A DNA stretch of 64,000 nucleotides, taken from NCBI GenBank assembly GCA_016800925.1, contig JABCPU010000079.1:62001-126000 (forward strand), given 5' to 3'. Of the stretch, positions 49,860 to 61,666 are shown piece after piece. The position numbers were made by a program, and so were the translations under genes. The stretch's first letter is position 1, and each line of letters begins with the position of its first letter. Origin of the DNA: Suillus spraguei. Its lineage: Eukaryota > Basidiomycota > Agaricomycetes > Boletales > Suillaceae. The notes under the pieces are model-generated. The model saw only the letters and a program-made list of their open reading frames with translations, was not told the DNA's origin and did not search any database.

Positions 49860-50641
49860 TCACAAGACGAGACATAGGGAAAAGACGGTTGAATAGGGAT
49901 TTTTATCAATATATTCCTCTCTTTGGGGAAACGTTGACTGTGCCACATGTTTGAGGACGATGAAGGCAATATTAACAGGACGGTCGCTAAGTCGAAAGCG
50001 GATGACGGGCTTCATGACGGGAGGGTAAGATGACAAGGTGGTTAGAATGAGTTCTGCCTTCATTACTCGCTTCATGAATTGCGGCGTGACACTACAGGTT
50101 CACATCAATGGAGGTACCTTGTGTGTGGGACCATAAACTGGGACGTCATTGTCTATTCTAGGTCGCATAATGTACTCTTGACCTGTGGAAACTACTCTGC
50201 GTTAGACTCGCCAAAGACGATCATAACAATGATGTGAATGAAGCACTTACTACTAGTAGTAAGCGGACGCACATCTTCGAATATGCTTTCCAGTTCTTCG
50301 TCATCTTGATCATCGCTGCCAAGAGCCAATTTATCCACCGCTACATCATTAACCAGAAGTAAAGAGTATGTCTTACCACACCATGCTCAGTGAGGAGCTT
50401 CAAAGTGCCAGAAGATCGTCACGTGATAGCAATATGACTGGCGCACTCCCCCGATTGCTTCAAGCTTGGCATCGTGAGGAGAGACTGTTGGTAGTAGTAT
50501 GTATTTACAGAAAAACCAGTTGGAACTTAGTGCAAGGTTAGTTACGCCTACCTTGGGAAAAACCGAGGAAAGCCAATAGGAGGCCCAGCGGGTTGCGTTG
50601 AGTATCGAAGGTGCGCGGCGGTCCTGTGGTTGATGCTGCAA
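49860..50641 (-). other. Unassigned coding-like stretch
   Basis: Several minus-strand pieces have protein-like composition separated by plausible short introns: MQHQPQDRRAPSILNATRW near 50641, then DKLALGSDDQDDEELESIFE around 50300, QEYIMRPRIDNDVPVYGPTH near 50150, and the piece starting MKRVMKAELILTTLSSYPPV at 50075. I do not recognise a domain, and frames between the pieces do not connect cleanly. It could be a decayed gene on the minus strand or parts of one with an unusual structure. Confidence 0.35.
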
Positions 50642-50980
50642 AATTCAACAGCACTGGTGGTTGGGCCTTAAAATATTAGATGCCACACGGGAAACAATCA
50701 AGGTTAATGACTTGCAGGAACTTGAAAACCCCGATGCAATATTCTGGGAACTCGTGGTGGACAACGTTGACCCAAAACTGCTTACGAAGAAGTTGACCGG
50801 ATCTGAAGCATTGCACGTAAAATAATATGAAGAGTATGCAGACTGGTCCGCCAGTAGGAGAAGTGCACGGAAGACAAGAATTGAATCTGGATTCTGAGGA
50901 GTGCTAAAATTTTAGTGACGTCAACAAGCTTGTCTGTTCCATCTTACTCTCATATCTTACAACATGTTGCCGCTCATAAC

Positions 50981-52554
50981 TCAATTATAATGCTTCACCA
51001 CAATCCCCTGGATGACCTCTTCCTCAACACCATATTCCACCCCCTTCTTGAGATCAGACCTCCCATACGCCGCCGCCCTCGCCTTCCTCCACGTCTCGCA
51101 CGACGGCGCATCCTTATCAAGACACTGACGCTCAATACCAACCCGCTTTAACACGGGGCTTTCAGCATACGGCAACAAACGAACGTCGTTGTCTGGCATC
51201 GCGAAGTAGTATGCACCCAGACGGTCATAAGCGCGTTGGTCCAAGGGGGGCTGGATGACGCGGTGGATCGTGGGCTTGTAGTATCCGCCTGTGAAGAATG
51301 TCATCATGTCGCCTGTGTTGATGACCTGTGGCAGAACATCAGGACCGCGGATATCGATATCACTGCAGTTCATTACGGGCGTACCAAACCGTTGTCAATG
51401 TGTCGGACCCACTTCCATTTGCCGTCGGAAGCTAGGATTTGCAGCCCCCCAATAGGCTGACTCCATAGAATGGTAATGGTGCCAATGTCTGCGCAATTCA
51501 GAAGACGAGTGTGAGGTAAAAGATGCATCAAGTGTACCTGTGTGTCCCTTCAACCAGACATTCTTTGATCTCTCTTCCTCATCATTCGAGCGCCTATGAC
51601 TTGACGAGAGTTCATAAATTAGAACCAATCTTGAAGAAAGGGTTCTTACTATTTCATGAACCTGACTGCGAATCTGCTCGTCGGTCTAGGACTGGATACA
51701 GGAGAAGAAGGGCTAACCAGATGTTTCTCCCGCTCGGTCAAAGTTGTGTTTTTCCACCAAAGTTTCCTCGGGCAGCTCGAGGCTCAACGCAATTAAGCTA
51801 CGTGATAGTGCTCATAAACTGAAATATCAACAAGAAATTGACGGCATAACTGACCGAAGAATGGGGTGGAGGATGTTGAAGTGATTATGGCGAGCAAATT
51901 CATCAAGTTCCGGAAGGAATGGGCGTATGGGCGTAGGGTGGGGACGCTTTGTGACATTAAGGTTTACTGCAGAAGCGTAAAAAGCACCTATCACAAGAGT
52001 ATTCGTAACACATACTTGCATAATGCTCAATCTGATCGAGAATTTGATTCTCTGAGTCGACTTTCTGAATGAGCAATAAGATTTGCAAATGTGTCCCTCG
52101 TGGGATATTACGCACCCACATTCGAATGGGTTTATAACCTGCAAAATACCCGAGTTTTTCGACATCGGTTGTGTACGTCTTCTTGTCATCTGGAGAGACG
52201 TCATTGAAAGGCACATCAGCTATGTCAAAGATCCTGTCACGCTACAACATGGACTTAGAGACTTTTGAGGATGAGCCATGAGAACGGGGCGTACCTGAGC
52301 TTGAGTGTAACCATGATTGATGGCGTAGAGAAAACCATGTGTGCGCAATGCATCTCGAAGTTGCGGGTAGAGGTCTGCACGTCCTTCGGGTGTATGCGTT
52401 TTGGAAAGGTCGATGATGGGAAGGTCTGCAAATTGCACTACACGTGAAGTGGTTAGACCAACGTAGTATGTTTATAGGACACTCTCTTACGGTCCTCTTT
52501 CGTTTCTGGAGGGGGGATATAGTGTGCACATTCAGGCTGGGTTAAACTGGGCAT
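50981..52554 (-). CDS. 2-oxoglutarate/Fe(II)-dependent dioxygenase (isopenicillin-N-synthase-like)
   Basis: The start at 52554 (MPSLTQPECAHYIPPPETKE) joins over an intron to VQFADLPIIDLSKTHTPEGR and ALRTHGFLYAINHGYTQAQ, the N-terminal DIOX_N region. After several introns come VPFNDVSPDDKKTYTTDVEK, NVWLKGHT-DIGTITILWSQ (HxD of the iron triad, split by an intron), GGLQILASDGKWKWVRHIDN, then VINTGDMMTFFTGGYYKPTI followed by HRVIQPP with the second histidine. The C-terminus is at 50981. All iron ligands are present. Fungal members act in secondary metabolism or oxidation of small molecules; the substrate is unknown. At least seven introns. Confidence 0.87.
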
Positions 52555-52666
52555 ATCTTGGATGGTGATGGGAGAGGAGAGAGCACTGCAGGGGGGCTGC
52601 CAAGGCAGGCAGACATATATACCTGCACGGCGGGTTCTAAAAGACAGGAGGACTAGATAAGCGATT

Positions 52667-52765
52667 TGAAATAGACGTAGGGTCATGAGTTATGGTCATG
52701 GGTTGCATGAAATAGACGTAAGGTCATGAGTTATGGTCATGGGTTGCATGAAATAGACGTTAGGT
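52667..52765. repeat. 41-bp tandem repeat (about 2.4 copies)
   Basis: 'tgaaatagacgta' starts copies at 52667, 52708 and 52749. Each full unit contains 'ggtcatgagttatggtcatg'. It lies just upstream of the dioxygenase start, so copy-number change could alter its promoter. Confidence 0.9.
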
Positions 52766-53102
52766 CTTAGAGTGCTTCAGCATATCGAGTTTATTTTTGT
52801 TTTTATCCCGAACATCATTCGCTGCCGAGTTCAGCGTGAGCAGGTTACACCTCAGAACAAGGCAAAAAATTGACGAGGGCACCATATGGAGAGAAGAGAC
52901 AATGATTGAGGATGGAGAAGCGCACTGCAGAGGTCGAGCGAGCCTGGGCAGCTTGTGATTTGAAAAGAACAGACCGCTTCTTTCCGGGACTAGCGGACCT
53001 TCGATGTATGATGGTTACTCGTTTGGCTATGGCCTGGTTCCCTGCTTTCATTCTTATCTGCTCTACCAACTGCAAAATTTTCTTTTTTCCTTCTTGCGTT
53101 TA

Positions 53103-53160
53103 GGTGTAGTTTGGACAGCGACTCCGGGTTCAAAATTCCCGGTTCAAATCTGCACGTGAG
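53103..53160 (+). repeat. Left terminal inverted repeat, Harbinger element
   Basis: Pairs with 57249-57305, and ends with 'gcacgtga' on the inner side. Confidence 0.93.
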
Positions 53161-53582
53161 CGGGATCACCCGACCATCTATTGTCAGCGCTGATAGTAGA
53201 ATGTAGATACGTACTGTTGTCATTGAAATGTCTGATAAATCGAGCAGTGGCTCCTCACATTCCCTACGTTCTCGAGGTACTATTGGTGTGGCATCCATTG
53301 CTGTGGGTGGAACAACCCGGAAGGCTCCTGCAGTGTGGTTAGTGATGTGCGGGCCCGGCTTGGCCTGAAAGCCCCGGCTTAGGCTCGGCTTTGGGGGCTT
53401 GGGCTTTGCAAAACCTCAGGCCGAGCCGTGAGCCCAAGCCGGGCCAAAGCCGCGGCTCGGCTTTGGCTCAACGACGGCTTTCAAATATAAAATGTAATAT
53501 AAGCATATTTGTAACTATACAGACTTACAGTACTTAGTGACTATCCGCTGAACCAACATCAGACTCTGATATGTCATCCTCC

Positions 53583-53735
53583 TCATCCAAAATCAGTGTG
53601 TCCCACTTTCAGCCAATTGCGCCACTTGCTAATTGTGATGCCTCCTTGCGAGAAAGCTCGCTCGCTCGAGACGGATGCTGCCATAATGGATAAATAGTCC
53701 CTTGCCAGCGAAGCCCAACGTGGCTCGAACATATG
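53583..53735 (-). pseudogene. hAT transposase C-terminal (dimerisation) relic
   Basis: Encodes FEPRWASLARDYLSIMAASV followed by SSERAFSQGGITISKWRNWL and KVGHTDFG-stop. The SSxRxFS block is the hallmark of the hAT C-terminal dimerisation region. The catalytic core and zinc finger are missing. Confidence 0.88.
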
Positions 53736-53799
53736 CGAACGACACGTGAAGGCGCCAGAATGAGAGGAGTGGAGGTACAGGCGAGAGCAGACACAAGCA

Positions 53800-54265
53800 G
53801 ATAAGCTCAGGCAAGTGAAAACGAGTGCAGGTGGGCCCAGACAACTTCAAATGAGTGCAGGCAAGCAGACGAATACAGACGAGTCCATGTGAATTCAAAT
53901 GAGCGTAGGCAAGCACAGACAAGCCCAGACAAATACAGATGAGTCCAGATGAATACAGACGACTTCAGACGAATACGGACAAGTCCATGTGAGTCAAAAT
54001 GAGCATAGGCAAGCACAGACAAATGCATGCAAGTCCAGGCAGGTCCAAACGAGTGCAGGCAAGTCCAAACGAGTGCAGGCAAGCGCAGACAAATAAAAGC
54101 AAGTCCAGGCAAGTCCAAACGAGTGCAGGCAAGCGCAGATGAATGCAGGCAAGTCCAGGCAAGTCCAAACGAGTGCAGGCAAGCGCAGACAAATCCAGGC
54201 AGATCCAAACAAGCACAAGGAAGCTTAAATGAATGCAGGTGGGTTCAGACAAGTCCAAAAGAGTG
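53800..54265. repeat. Short-period tandem repeat inside the hAT element
   Basis: Repeats of 10-11 bp words such as 'caggcaagtccaaacgagtg' and 'caggcaagcgcagacaa' in variable order over about 460 bp, with more diverged copies at both edges. Confidence 0.9.
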
Positions 54266-55901
54266 CAGGAAGGTTCCGAGAAGTGGAAGCCTTGGAAGTA
54301 GAGTACAGTAAGTGTAAATTGATGCGCACTTACTGTTTGGAAGCCACAGCAGTGGCTGTGGCGCACATTGCCCCAAATATTTGTAAGCACATTCGGCAAT
54401 AGTCAGACAAATTTAGACAGATTCATACCTGATGTGCAGATGAGTCCATGGAAGTCTGTAAAATCGACATCGATGAGGGACATAAAACCGCGGCCTGAGC
54501 CGCCGGCTCAGGCTTTTCAACATGTCAAGCCGGGCCCCGGGCCGTGGTCAGGCCCTGACTTGGGCCCGGCTCGGCTCGGCCTGATCAGGCTCGGCTTGGG
54601 CCGGCCCACGGCCTGAAGCCGGGCCGTGCACATCACTAAGTGTGGTCGAAGGCAGAGAAAATGACCTTCCTTGAGTTCCTGGTGCTGGCGTTTCCTTCAT
54701 CAGGTAATGGAGGCTTCAAGATGCCTACTTTCAATCAAGCATCCACCCACCTCAATGCAAAATACCCACATCAGAGGGGTGCAGAAAAGAGTGGTATAGT
54801 CTGCAAGAACAAATGGACAGCGGTATGTCTCTAGTAAACTTTTCAGTAGCAATAATCTGATCATGTGTATTTATAGTTGAAGAAATCATACCAAAGCATT
54901 GTTGAAATAAAGTGTACATCAGGTTTTACATGGAGTAATGAGCAGGGAGTGGGTATCACAGACAGAAAGGATGATGTGTGGGCATGCTTTACTAAGGTGA
55001 GTCATTGCACTAAACTACAGATTCCCCTTGATAACATTTTTTTCAGGCCCATCCTCACGCAAAGCCCTTCATGATGAAGGGCTTTGATCACTTTGAAACC
55101 ATGGAACAGTTGATGCCGACCAAGTCAAAAGGTTCCCATATTCACAGAGGCACCAAAGCCACTGCCACTGCCAGCAACACAACTCCCCTGGGCCCTATAC
55201 CATCTTCCACCCCCCCAGCAACAGAATGTACACATCCAGGGCCGCCAGAATCTTCAGTAGATCCATCATCACTTGGGCTGCATGTTCTGTCCACCTTCCT
55301 CTCTCCTTCCACTGAAGGCTCTACTACTGACTCCACATGGACAAGTATTAGCCATGGAAAGTGTAAATTTAGTGTGCTTTCCCCTGCATCAGCTGCAGGT
55401 TCCCAGAAATGAAGTTGGCCGCCATCTGCCACATTATTGGTGCAGCAGGAAGGCACTGAAACAATGAAGAGCCTCATTGAAGTCGTACATGAGATGCAGA
55501 AGAGCCTTGTGTTAGTTCCGCAGCTGCCAGTGCAACCTTCCACACACGTTGGAAGGGCTGTTTCCTTACTCAATACATGTGTGGAACTAACGAGTAAAGA
55601 GTGCTTGGCCATTGCCAATTTTTTGGCCAAACATGAGAACCAGGCCATCATCTTTTACTGTTAGATGAAGTGACAAGGGCTGAGTGGTTGGAGGAGAAAC
55701 GAGTACTTTGCGGTGGTGAGCCACGCAGCCCATGCCATACATCAGTTGACTCACAGGATGATGGTGTGCTGACACGCCGGGCATCGGTTGACTCAGAATA
55801 TATGATTGTAACGTAGCATTGGTACAAATTTGTTGTAATACCTGCAACTATGGCAATGGGAGTCCCCTTCATGTGTTCCTCAAGATAATCAGTCCACATC
55901 A

Positions 55902-57183
55902 CTAGTGCGATTGCCTCTCGATGAGCATCTGCTGTCTCCGCTCAGGAGTGTCTGCTGGTCCTTCAGAAAGTGTACCAGATCCTACAGTATCATCCTCCGC
56001 AAGATCATACTCGTCCTCAAGGGCGAGATCAGTATCAGGATTGTGTCTGCATGAAGTTATGGTGGCATAGCACTGCTGGGATCTTGGCCTGGACTTCCAT
56101 GCTATATTCAGGCGCACTTATCAAAATGCGCCATTGGCGCTTCATAACACCAAAGATCCATTCAACTACATTGCGCAGTGCCGCATGGCACAAATTGAAC
56201 AGCTCTTTTGAATCTTGTGGCCTACAGATGATTACCTACTGAAACAAGTGCAGAATAAATAAAATTATATGAGATTTGCTTGATGCCACTCTTTCAAGTG
56301 ATAGCACACGCCCCAGTAAGGCACTAAAAGTGCATCGCAAGTACCAAAACCTGCATCAGCCAGTAGATACCTGTGTGGAGGCATGCGCAAGTCATGAGAG
56401 TGTGCATCATTCCAAAGAGTGGCATCGGCAGCCGATCCATCCCATCCTGTGAGTGAATATGTCAAAAGAAAATCTAAGTCACATATAAACAAGCAGTTTT
56501 GTGATAAGAATCCTTTTCGGTTGCGCAGTGTGATATGTTCTTCAAGAGGTGCAAAGATGCGGATGTGAGTACCATCAATGGTCCAATACACTCATCAAAG
56601 AACCTGAACCGTGGGTCTGCATGGATTGCTGCAGAAATGGGGGTGTCATGGTCCAGGAATAGGACATTTGAGGTGTAAAATGGAGGTGACGCAAAGAATA
56701 TGAGCATGCATTTGAAATATCTGCAAAAGTCAGCACACTGCTTGTATTGAATGATCAATGTATGTACCTTGTAATTGTGTCAGGAGAGCGCTGGAATCTC
56801 TCTCCAACATGGCGAGAAGAAAGTCCTGTAACACATGTATACAAAAAGATCCCGAGTTGCTCTGCAACAGTTACACCATTGCAAGACTGAACGAATCCAT
56901 ATCGGTTAAGAGTCTCTAACAGTTCTTCAAAGACCTCAAGGTCAACACCAAAGTTGTGTTTGATTCGGTCTGGATGACCACTAATCAGCTTGTATACCCA
57001 TGCTTGACCAGTGAGGATGGATGTGTGATATGGAATTCTTTCAGTGCGGGATAAGAACAGAAGATTGTAAAGATAGGCAATTTGAGTGACTGCAATGGTT
57101 ATAATGACCATTATTTGGTGTTTCTGACACTGTGTTTGTGCTTTGAGGTCCATGTGGGTGCAGCAATCGATAATAAGATTCAT
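55902..57183 (-). pseudogene. PIF/Harbinger transposase (DDE_4), frameshifted
   Basis: The N-terminal part has a helix-turn-helix (GVTVAEQLGIFLYTCVTGLS, SRHVGERFQRSPDTITRY). The catalytic core shows IDGTHIRIFAPLEEH (first Asp), TGWDGSAADATLWNDA, HRYLLADAGFG (second Asp) and LRNVVEWIFGVMKRQWRIL (Glu), followed by APEYSMEVQAKIPAVLCHHN. All three acidic residues are visible. Small deletions shift the frame just before IDGTHI (near 56580) and in the C-terminal tail (near 56035, before NPDTDLALEDEYD). This copy is therefore probably inactive although it is young. It converges with the Myb-like gene. Confidence 0.88.
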
Positions 57184-57248
57184 TGTAGGCTATATACTCA
57201 AGTAGGTACGACTGATCTCTACTGATTATCTCTATCACACATGCAGTC

Positions 57249-57305
57249 ATCACGTGCAGTTTTGAACCGGGAATTTTGAACCGGAGTTGCTGTCCAAACT
57301 ACACC
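57249..57305 (-). repeat. Right terminal inverted repeat, Harbinger element
   Basis: Reverse complement of the left repeat apart from a handful of single-base differences. Confidence 0.93.
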
Positions 57306-57308
57306 TTA

Positions 57309-58840
57309 GTGTTGTGGGCAGAAGAGTCCACCATTCTGCCAGCCGGTTTGGCAGTACTGATTCTGCCCAGCAGATGGCAGAAGTTCGCTGGCAGAATTCG
57401 GCAGAATGTCAAACTGCAGGTGATTACTGCAAATGATATCTTATGACAAACCATCGGCGGTGTGTTAGAGTCTCATACATACAACTATATTTCAAATTCC
57501 GCACCTCAATTCAAATACCGCAACTTACACTTGCTGAAATGCCTGTATTTAAAAGTTCCAGGGTATCATGGAGATCCTGTAGGTACATTAGAAACCAGAG
57601 CTATTATGAGTATCAAATCGATTTATCTTGAAAGCCATTTGCAGAATGCTAGGCCAAAAAAATTTCACTACATATATTCGGCAATAAGTCAGAACAACAA
57701 ACTTTTAAATTCCAACAGACGATCTACAACTAGGATGGGATGACACATATCCAAGGAATGAAAGCAAGTTGCTCTACAAATGAGCTTGCTAAGTGTCAAG
57801 GACCCAATGATTTGTGTTATGAACTGGGGTGGTGTCACCAGCGACAGTGATAAGACACAGCTGGTCTGCCGGGAGGTTCAACTATGTTCAAAGGAGAACG
57901 AGGACTACCACTAGGAAGTGTTCTGAGTAGGATCAAAGGTTCAATTGAAGAGTTGCAACTCTAAGATGATCAGTAGAATAGAGACTAAGGCTAAGGAGTG
58001 CTTAGACTTAGAGACGATTCAGACAACTTAGGTTGGAGACCTAAGCGAAGGATATTCCAGGTAAAACCCAGTAGATTAAAGTGAAGTATACAAGCATAAT
58101 ACAATGTGCTTAAATAAGCCAATATGTGCGCACGGACCAAGAGAGACGTGAGAATGTAAGTGCATATCCAAAGAAGGAAGGCCACTATAGTACAGATGCA
58201 TTGAGCATATGAGTTGGAATCGTGTTATGTAATATACAAGATAGAGTCGAAAGAGAAAATGAATAGGGGCACATAGCATCAGTAAATTCACACATTGCTT
58301 AGCTTAGCTTTTTTGAGAAATTAAAACTTATTTACAACTTATTTGCGTTTATTTACTTGAGCGCGTTCAACAAAAAGTAGCGCGCGACAAACAAGTGTGA
58401 TAATTAGTCGAAATGAAGCGCGCACCAAACAAGCGCAATAAGGCAGAGATAAGCCATCAAAAGGACACCTTCATCAATTCAAGCAACATAAGTGAAGTAA
58501 GTGCTACATATACTCATTGCGGCTACTGTATTAATGAGACGGCATTAAGTACAGTCCATCATGGCAGCTTCAAACATGTTTGATTGTGGGAGAGGGAGGA
58601 AGCAGCGGCAATGGAGTGATGTCGAGATTAGGGCAGATATGGCGATCCAGGCTGAGGTAGTTGCAGAGGAGGCAGAGGCGATCACGGAGGGGCAAGGCGG
58701 CTCGTTGAGCCTTTGGAAAAGGGCAAAGGGGTGGTGTGGGGACAGAGAACGAGACGGAAAGTGACCGTTTCATTGTCGATAGAATCGAGCCTGTAACGCG
58801 ACCATTTCGTTGTCGTCGATAGTATTGAGCTTGTAACGCG
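57309..58840. other. Intergenic / repeat-derived stretch
   Basis: Immediately right of the Harbinger element is a short run with recurring 'ggcagaa' / 'ttctgcc' words (57311-57410) that looks like part of an older repeat. Beyond that the sequence is AT-rich without recognisable genes. A plus-strand frame at 58561-58764 has no domain. Confidence 0.4.
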
Positions 58841-58849
58841 AATCCTTCG

Positions 58850-58990
58850 CATTGTTGCCTGGCGTACATCTTCCATACTTGAGTTGCAAGAGGGTCTTGT
58901 TTCGCAAGTTTTTCTGGGTCGATTTCGTCAAAGGGAGATTCTAGGTCGGGGAACCAGAAAGTCTAGGAGAGGTAAAGGCGCTGGGAGCAT
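58850..58990 (-). pseudogene. Transcription-factor-like fragment (DUF1752 N-terminal type)
   Basis: A minus-strand segment reads LESPFDEIDPEKLAKQDPLA and continues TQVWKMYARQQ. It is preceded in another frame by Ser/Pro-rich [20 protein letters not shown]. The 'DPLATQVWKMY' block resembles the start of the fungal DUF1752 region found in nitrogen-regulatory GATA-like proteins. Only this scrap is present, joined directly to eEF2 sequence. The assignment is tentative. Confidence 0.5.
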
Positions 58991-58997
58991 GATCTTG

Positions 58998-59175
58998 ATG
59001 CGGGGAGGGTGAGGAAGGTTTGTTTGAAGAAAGAGGAGAAGGTTCTGGATGGGAAGGTATTGTGAGCACCGAACTTTTTAGCGTAGCGACCAACGAACTG
59101 GCAGAGGGTGAAAGCCCATCCATGAAGACCTGAGCCGAAAGCAACGGTACCCTTGTCTGGGTAGAGCTGGAGGAC
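58998..59175 (-). pseudogene. eEF2 fragment, downstream part
   Basis: Encodes [34 protein letters not shown], the segment of elongation factor 2 that follows its GTPase domain core. In intact eEF2 this block lies only about 40 residues after the segment found at 60869-61075. Between the two, this locus carries a P4-ATPase piece instead. The upstream join is in frame ([13 protein letters not shown]). Confidence 0.88.
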
Positions 59176-60868
59176 AGGAGCAATCGTCCAGAACGACTTC
59201 CAGAACAGTAGGTAAGTATACTCAAATACGCTGTTGGGAAAGTCAGCAGCTACGCAGGGTTGAGGCGAGTGCATAGCTCACTAAGCCGAACTCCATCCAC
59301 AATAGATCTGGAACCACCACAAAACGCCGATACACACAATGTTTTTGTAGAAAAAGTTGACAATCCTACAATCGAAAAGTGTCAGCATCAGCATCAAGCA
59401 AAGATATGAAAGAACTAACATAATTCCATTGCGAGCATAAGACCAGTGACCATGGACAAGAAGCAATTTCTTCAGGAACCGGAACTACTCTATCATAAGT
59501 AAAACATCAAAGATGGCATAAAATCACGCACCTGTGCAATAGCATAGTCCGACGAGTTGACAGCTTGCAGACCCTCCTCACCACTAATGCCGACACCAAC
59601 GTCCACAGCCTGGATCATGCTGACATCGTTCACGCCATCACCAATAGCGAGGGTCATCACGCCGAGACCATCCTTGACCATCTTCACCACAAGCGCTTTC
59701 TGTAGCGGAGAAACACGGCAACAGATGACGCCCTCGCATTGGGTAGCAAGACGGAGAAGAAGAGCCTTGTGGTCGTCATCATGAAGGGCGTGATCCAGCG
59801 CAGCACCATCAATGACAAGTACAAATCCCCCAGTACGATCGCCATTGTTGTCTCCGACGATATCACGGACCCCCGTGCTTAGCCGCCGCATGGGGAAGGC
59901 GCTGGCTGATTCTGTGGATGGTGATTTAGGCGCGCAAGTGACGATGCCATGTTCATCGAGTATGCCACTGTCTGGGAAGAATTCCTCTATGGCCTGAATC
60001 ATCTGTTGTTGAACCGGGTGGTCGCTACCGCGGATGATGATGATATTGGACTCTTCGGCGATGAGATTCGTACTGCGCCCGATAGCTGCATCAAAGGTCT
60101 GTGAGACCGACTCCTGAAAAGGGGGATAAATACACACCGATGGCAGTCTCGAGCTTGTCGCCAGTAGCAACCCAAATCTTGATACCCGCGACTTTGAGAT
60201 CAGCAATTGTCTCTGGCACACCATCCTGGAGGCGATCTTCAATGGCAGTGGCACCAAGCAGTCGCAGCTCACGCTCCATCTCATCACAAACCGCCTCAAC
60301 CTTGCCTTCACGATCATCCAGGGCAGTAGAGGCTTCATGATAGCGTTCAGACCAGGCCTCATACTCATCATCTGTAGAAACCCTTTAGCCAAGTGGGTGG
60401 GAGCACGAGCTAAATCCGACTCACCCTGAATAACCTTGTAAGCCAAAGTCAACGTCCTCAGCCCAGCATTCGCAAAGTCCTCCAGATGCGCCTCAGTCGT
60501 TCTTTTCAAATCATCTCCACCAGCCTTGAGCCGCTCAAAGATGACGTTATCTGCTCCTTTCGTAAGCAAAAACAGTCTGCCGTCTTGATCATCCAATTTC
60601 TTGACGATGACGCTCATTCGCTTCCGTGCGCTCGTGAACTCCAGGATATTAAGCAGCTCATACCGCTCGGTCTCCTTCGAGAAAGGTGTTTGCAAAGCAG
60701 TTTCTCCTTCTCATGTCCGCGAAAGATGAACCCAGCATCCGCAGCGGCTTGAACGAGGGCAGCTTCGTCAGGTGATTGTGCTTTGTACTCAATGGCACCT
60801 GTCGCAGGGTCAACAGCAGTGAGAATGGTATGACAAAGTGCCAGGACGGAGAAAAAGCCGTTAAGCGA
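59176..60868 (-). pseudogene. P4-type ATPase (phospholipid flippase) internal fragment
   Basis: Internal part of a DNF/Drs2-type aminophospholipid translocase. Motifs in order are LNGFFSVLALCHTILTAVDP, EYKAQSPDEAALVQAAADAG, NILEFTSARKRMSVIVKK, FLLTKGADNVIFERL (KGA of the nucleotide-binding domain), [36 protein letters not shown] (TGDK), LAIGDGVNDVSMIQAVDVGV (GDGxND), GISGEEGLQAVNSSDYAIAQ and VHGHWSYARNG. The membrane part follows, NFFYKNIVCIGVLWWFQIY, ending at [11 protein letters not shown]. Introns are retained in normal positions, so the piece derives from genomic DNA, not mRNA. The catalytic DKTGT aspartate, the N-terminal membrane segments and the last helices are missing. Both ends are fused in frame to eEF2. 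Confidence 0.93.
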
Positions 60869-61155
<287 letters not shown>

Positions 61156-61408
61156 CTAATACATGATTAAATATGAGTTGTGAATGATGAAGGACAGGTT
61201 GCTTACACGTGTACGACGAGGGTGAGTGTCTTGCGGTCTATGTGAGGATAAAAACGAAAGGAGACGCATATGGAGGGAGGTTGAAAGGCGTCAACGATTG
61301 CACTGTGCAGCGGGCTCAGGAACACCGTCATGACCATGGTCAATGCTTGGTTTCCGACTCGACGAACGGCTGGACTTCGTGGATGCCTCGACAGTGAGTT
61401 CAGGGTTC

Positions 61409-61565
61409 TGTGCGCGAGCAAATCGAGATAGGCATCCGTCTGCTGCAGCAAGTGGGTGATGCACGTATCCTTTGCTGTATCGATAAGCTTCATATATGCC
61501 TCCTCATCATCCGCTTTGAGCACCTTCAAACGCTCCTTCGAAGTTGAGGAGGGCCCGAAGTTCAC
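61409..61565 (-). pseudogene. SNF2/STH1-type chromatin remodeller fragment
   Basis: Encodes ERLKVLKADDEEAYMKLIDT, AKDTCITHLLQQTDAYLDLL, the highly conserved post-HSA segment found in SNF2/BRG1-family ATPases just before the helicase domain. The helicase domain itself is absent. Sequence after LLA is unrelated. It is the most upstream piece of the second mosaic. Confidence 0.82.
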
Positions 61566-61666
61566 GAATGTTGTTCTGAAGGGGGTATAGTGAGGATGAG
61601 GCGGTACCTAGGACCTAATTAGCAGCGGACCAATAATTAAATTGAGGACCCACCTATGTCATCCAG

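Larger units (their letters stand above)
53340..54638. mobile_element. Non-autonomous hAT element with 8-bp target duplication
   Basis: The left end TAGTGATGTGC (53340) and right end GCACATCACTA (54638) are inverted repeats. They extend into strongly G/C-rich subterminal repeats (cggctt/aagccg words, about 120 bp each). The flanking 8-mers AGTGTGGT at 53332-53339 and 54639-54646 are identical, the target duplication of the hAT superfamily. Inside are a short transposase relic and a tandem-repeat block. At 1299 bp it needs a transposase from elsewhere. Confidence 0.95.
53228..55412 (+). pseudogene. Harbinger Myb/SANT-like DNA-binding protein, interrupted by hAT
   Basis: Accessory protein of PIF/Harbinger elements that binds the ends and helps the transposase enter the nucleus. 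The first exon begins MSDKSSSGSSHSLRSRG and reaches KAPAVW at 53339. The reading frame resumes on the far side of the hAT element with SKAEKMTFLEFLVLAFPSSG. It then runs through a Myb/SANT-like module (FNQASTHLNAKYPHQRGAEK, GIVCKNKWTA-LKKSYQSIVE, GFTWSNEQGVGITDRKDDVW) and a Ser/Thr/Pro-rich tail past GSHIHRGTKATATASN. Introns lie at about 54823-54876 and after CFTK. The hAT insertion splits the DNA-binding exon, so the gene is disabled here unless the insertion is spliced out. Downstream frame 55437-55664 may be its continuation. Confidence 0.82.
53103..57305. mobile_element. PIF/Harbinger DNA transposon with nested hAT insertion
   Basis: The left end (GGTGTAGTTTGGACAGC... at 53103) and right end (reverse complement finishing at 57305) are inverted repeats of about 57 bp with only a few mismatches. 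They include the palindromic-looking 'gggttcaaaattcccggttc' part. Both ends abut TTA (53100-53102 and 57306-57308), the 3-bp target preference of PIF/Harbinger elements. The element contains the two genes of this superfamily, a Myb/SANT-like protein (plus strand) and a DDE_4 transposase (minus strand), arranged convergently. Length is 4203 bp, or about 2.9 kb without the nested element. Confidence 0.95.

Noticed and set aside
53807..54399. Cys/Leu-rich frames of up to 144 codons inside the hAT element
   Set aside because: Produced by the short tandem repeats; no protein family signature.
55142..55651. 169-codon minus-strand frame inside the Harbinger element
   Set aside because: Antisense to the Ser/Thr/Pro-rich tail of the Myb-like gene, with no domain of its own.
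59557..60340. Plus-strand frames opposite the P4-ATPase fragment
   Set aside because: Ser/Thr/Pro-rich shadows of the conserved minus-strand coding sequence.
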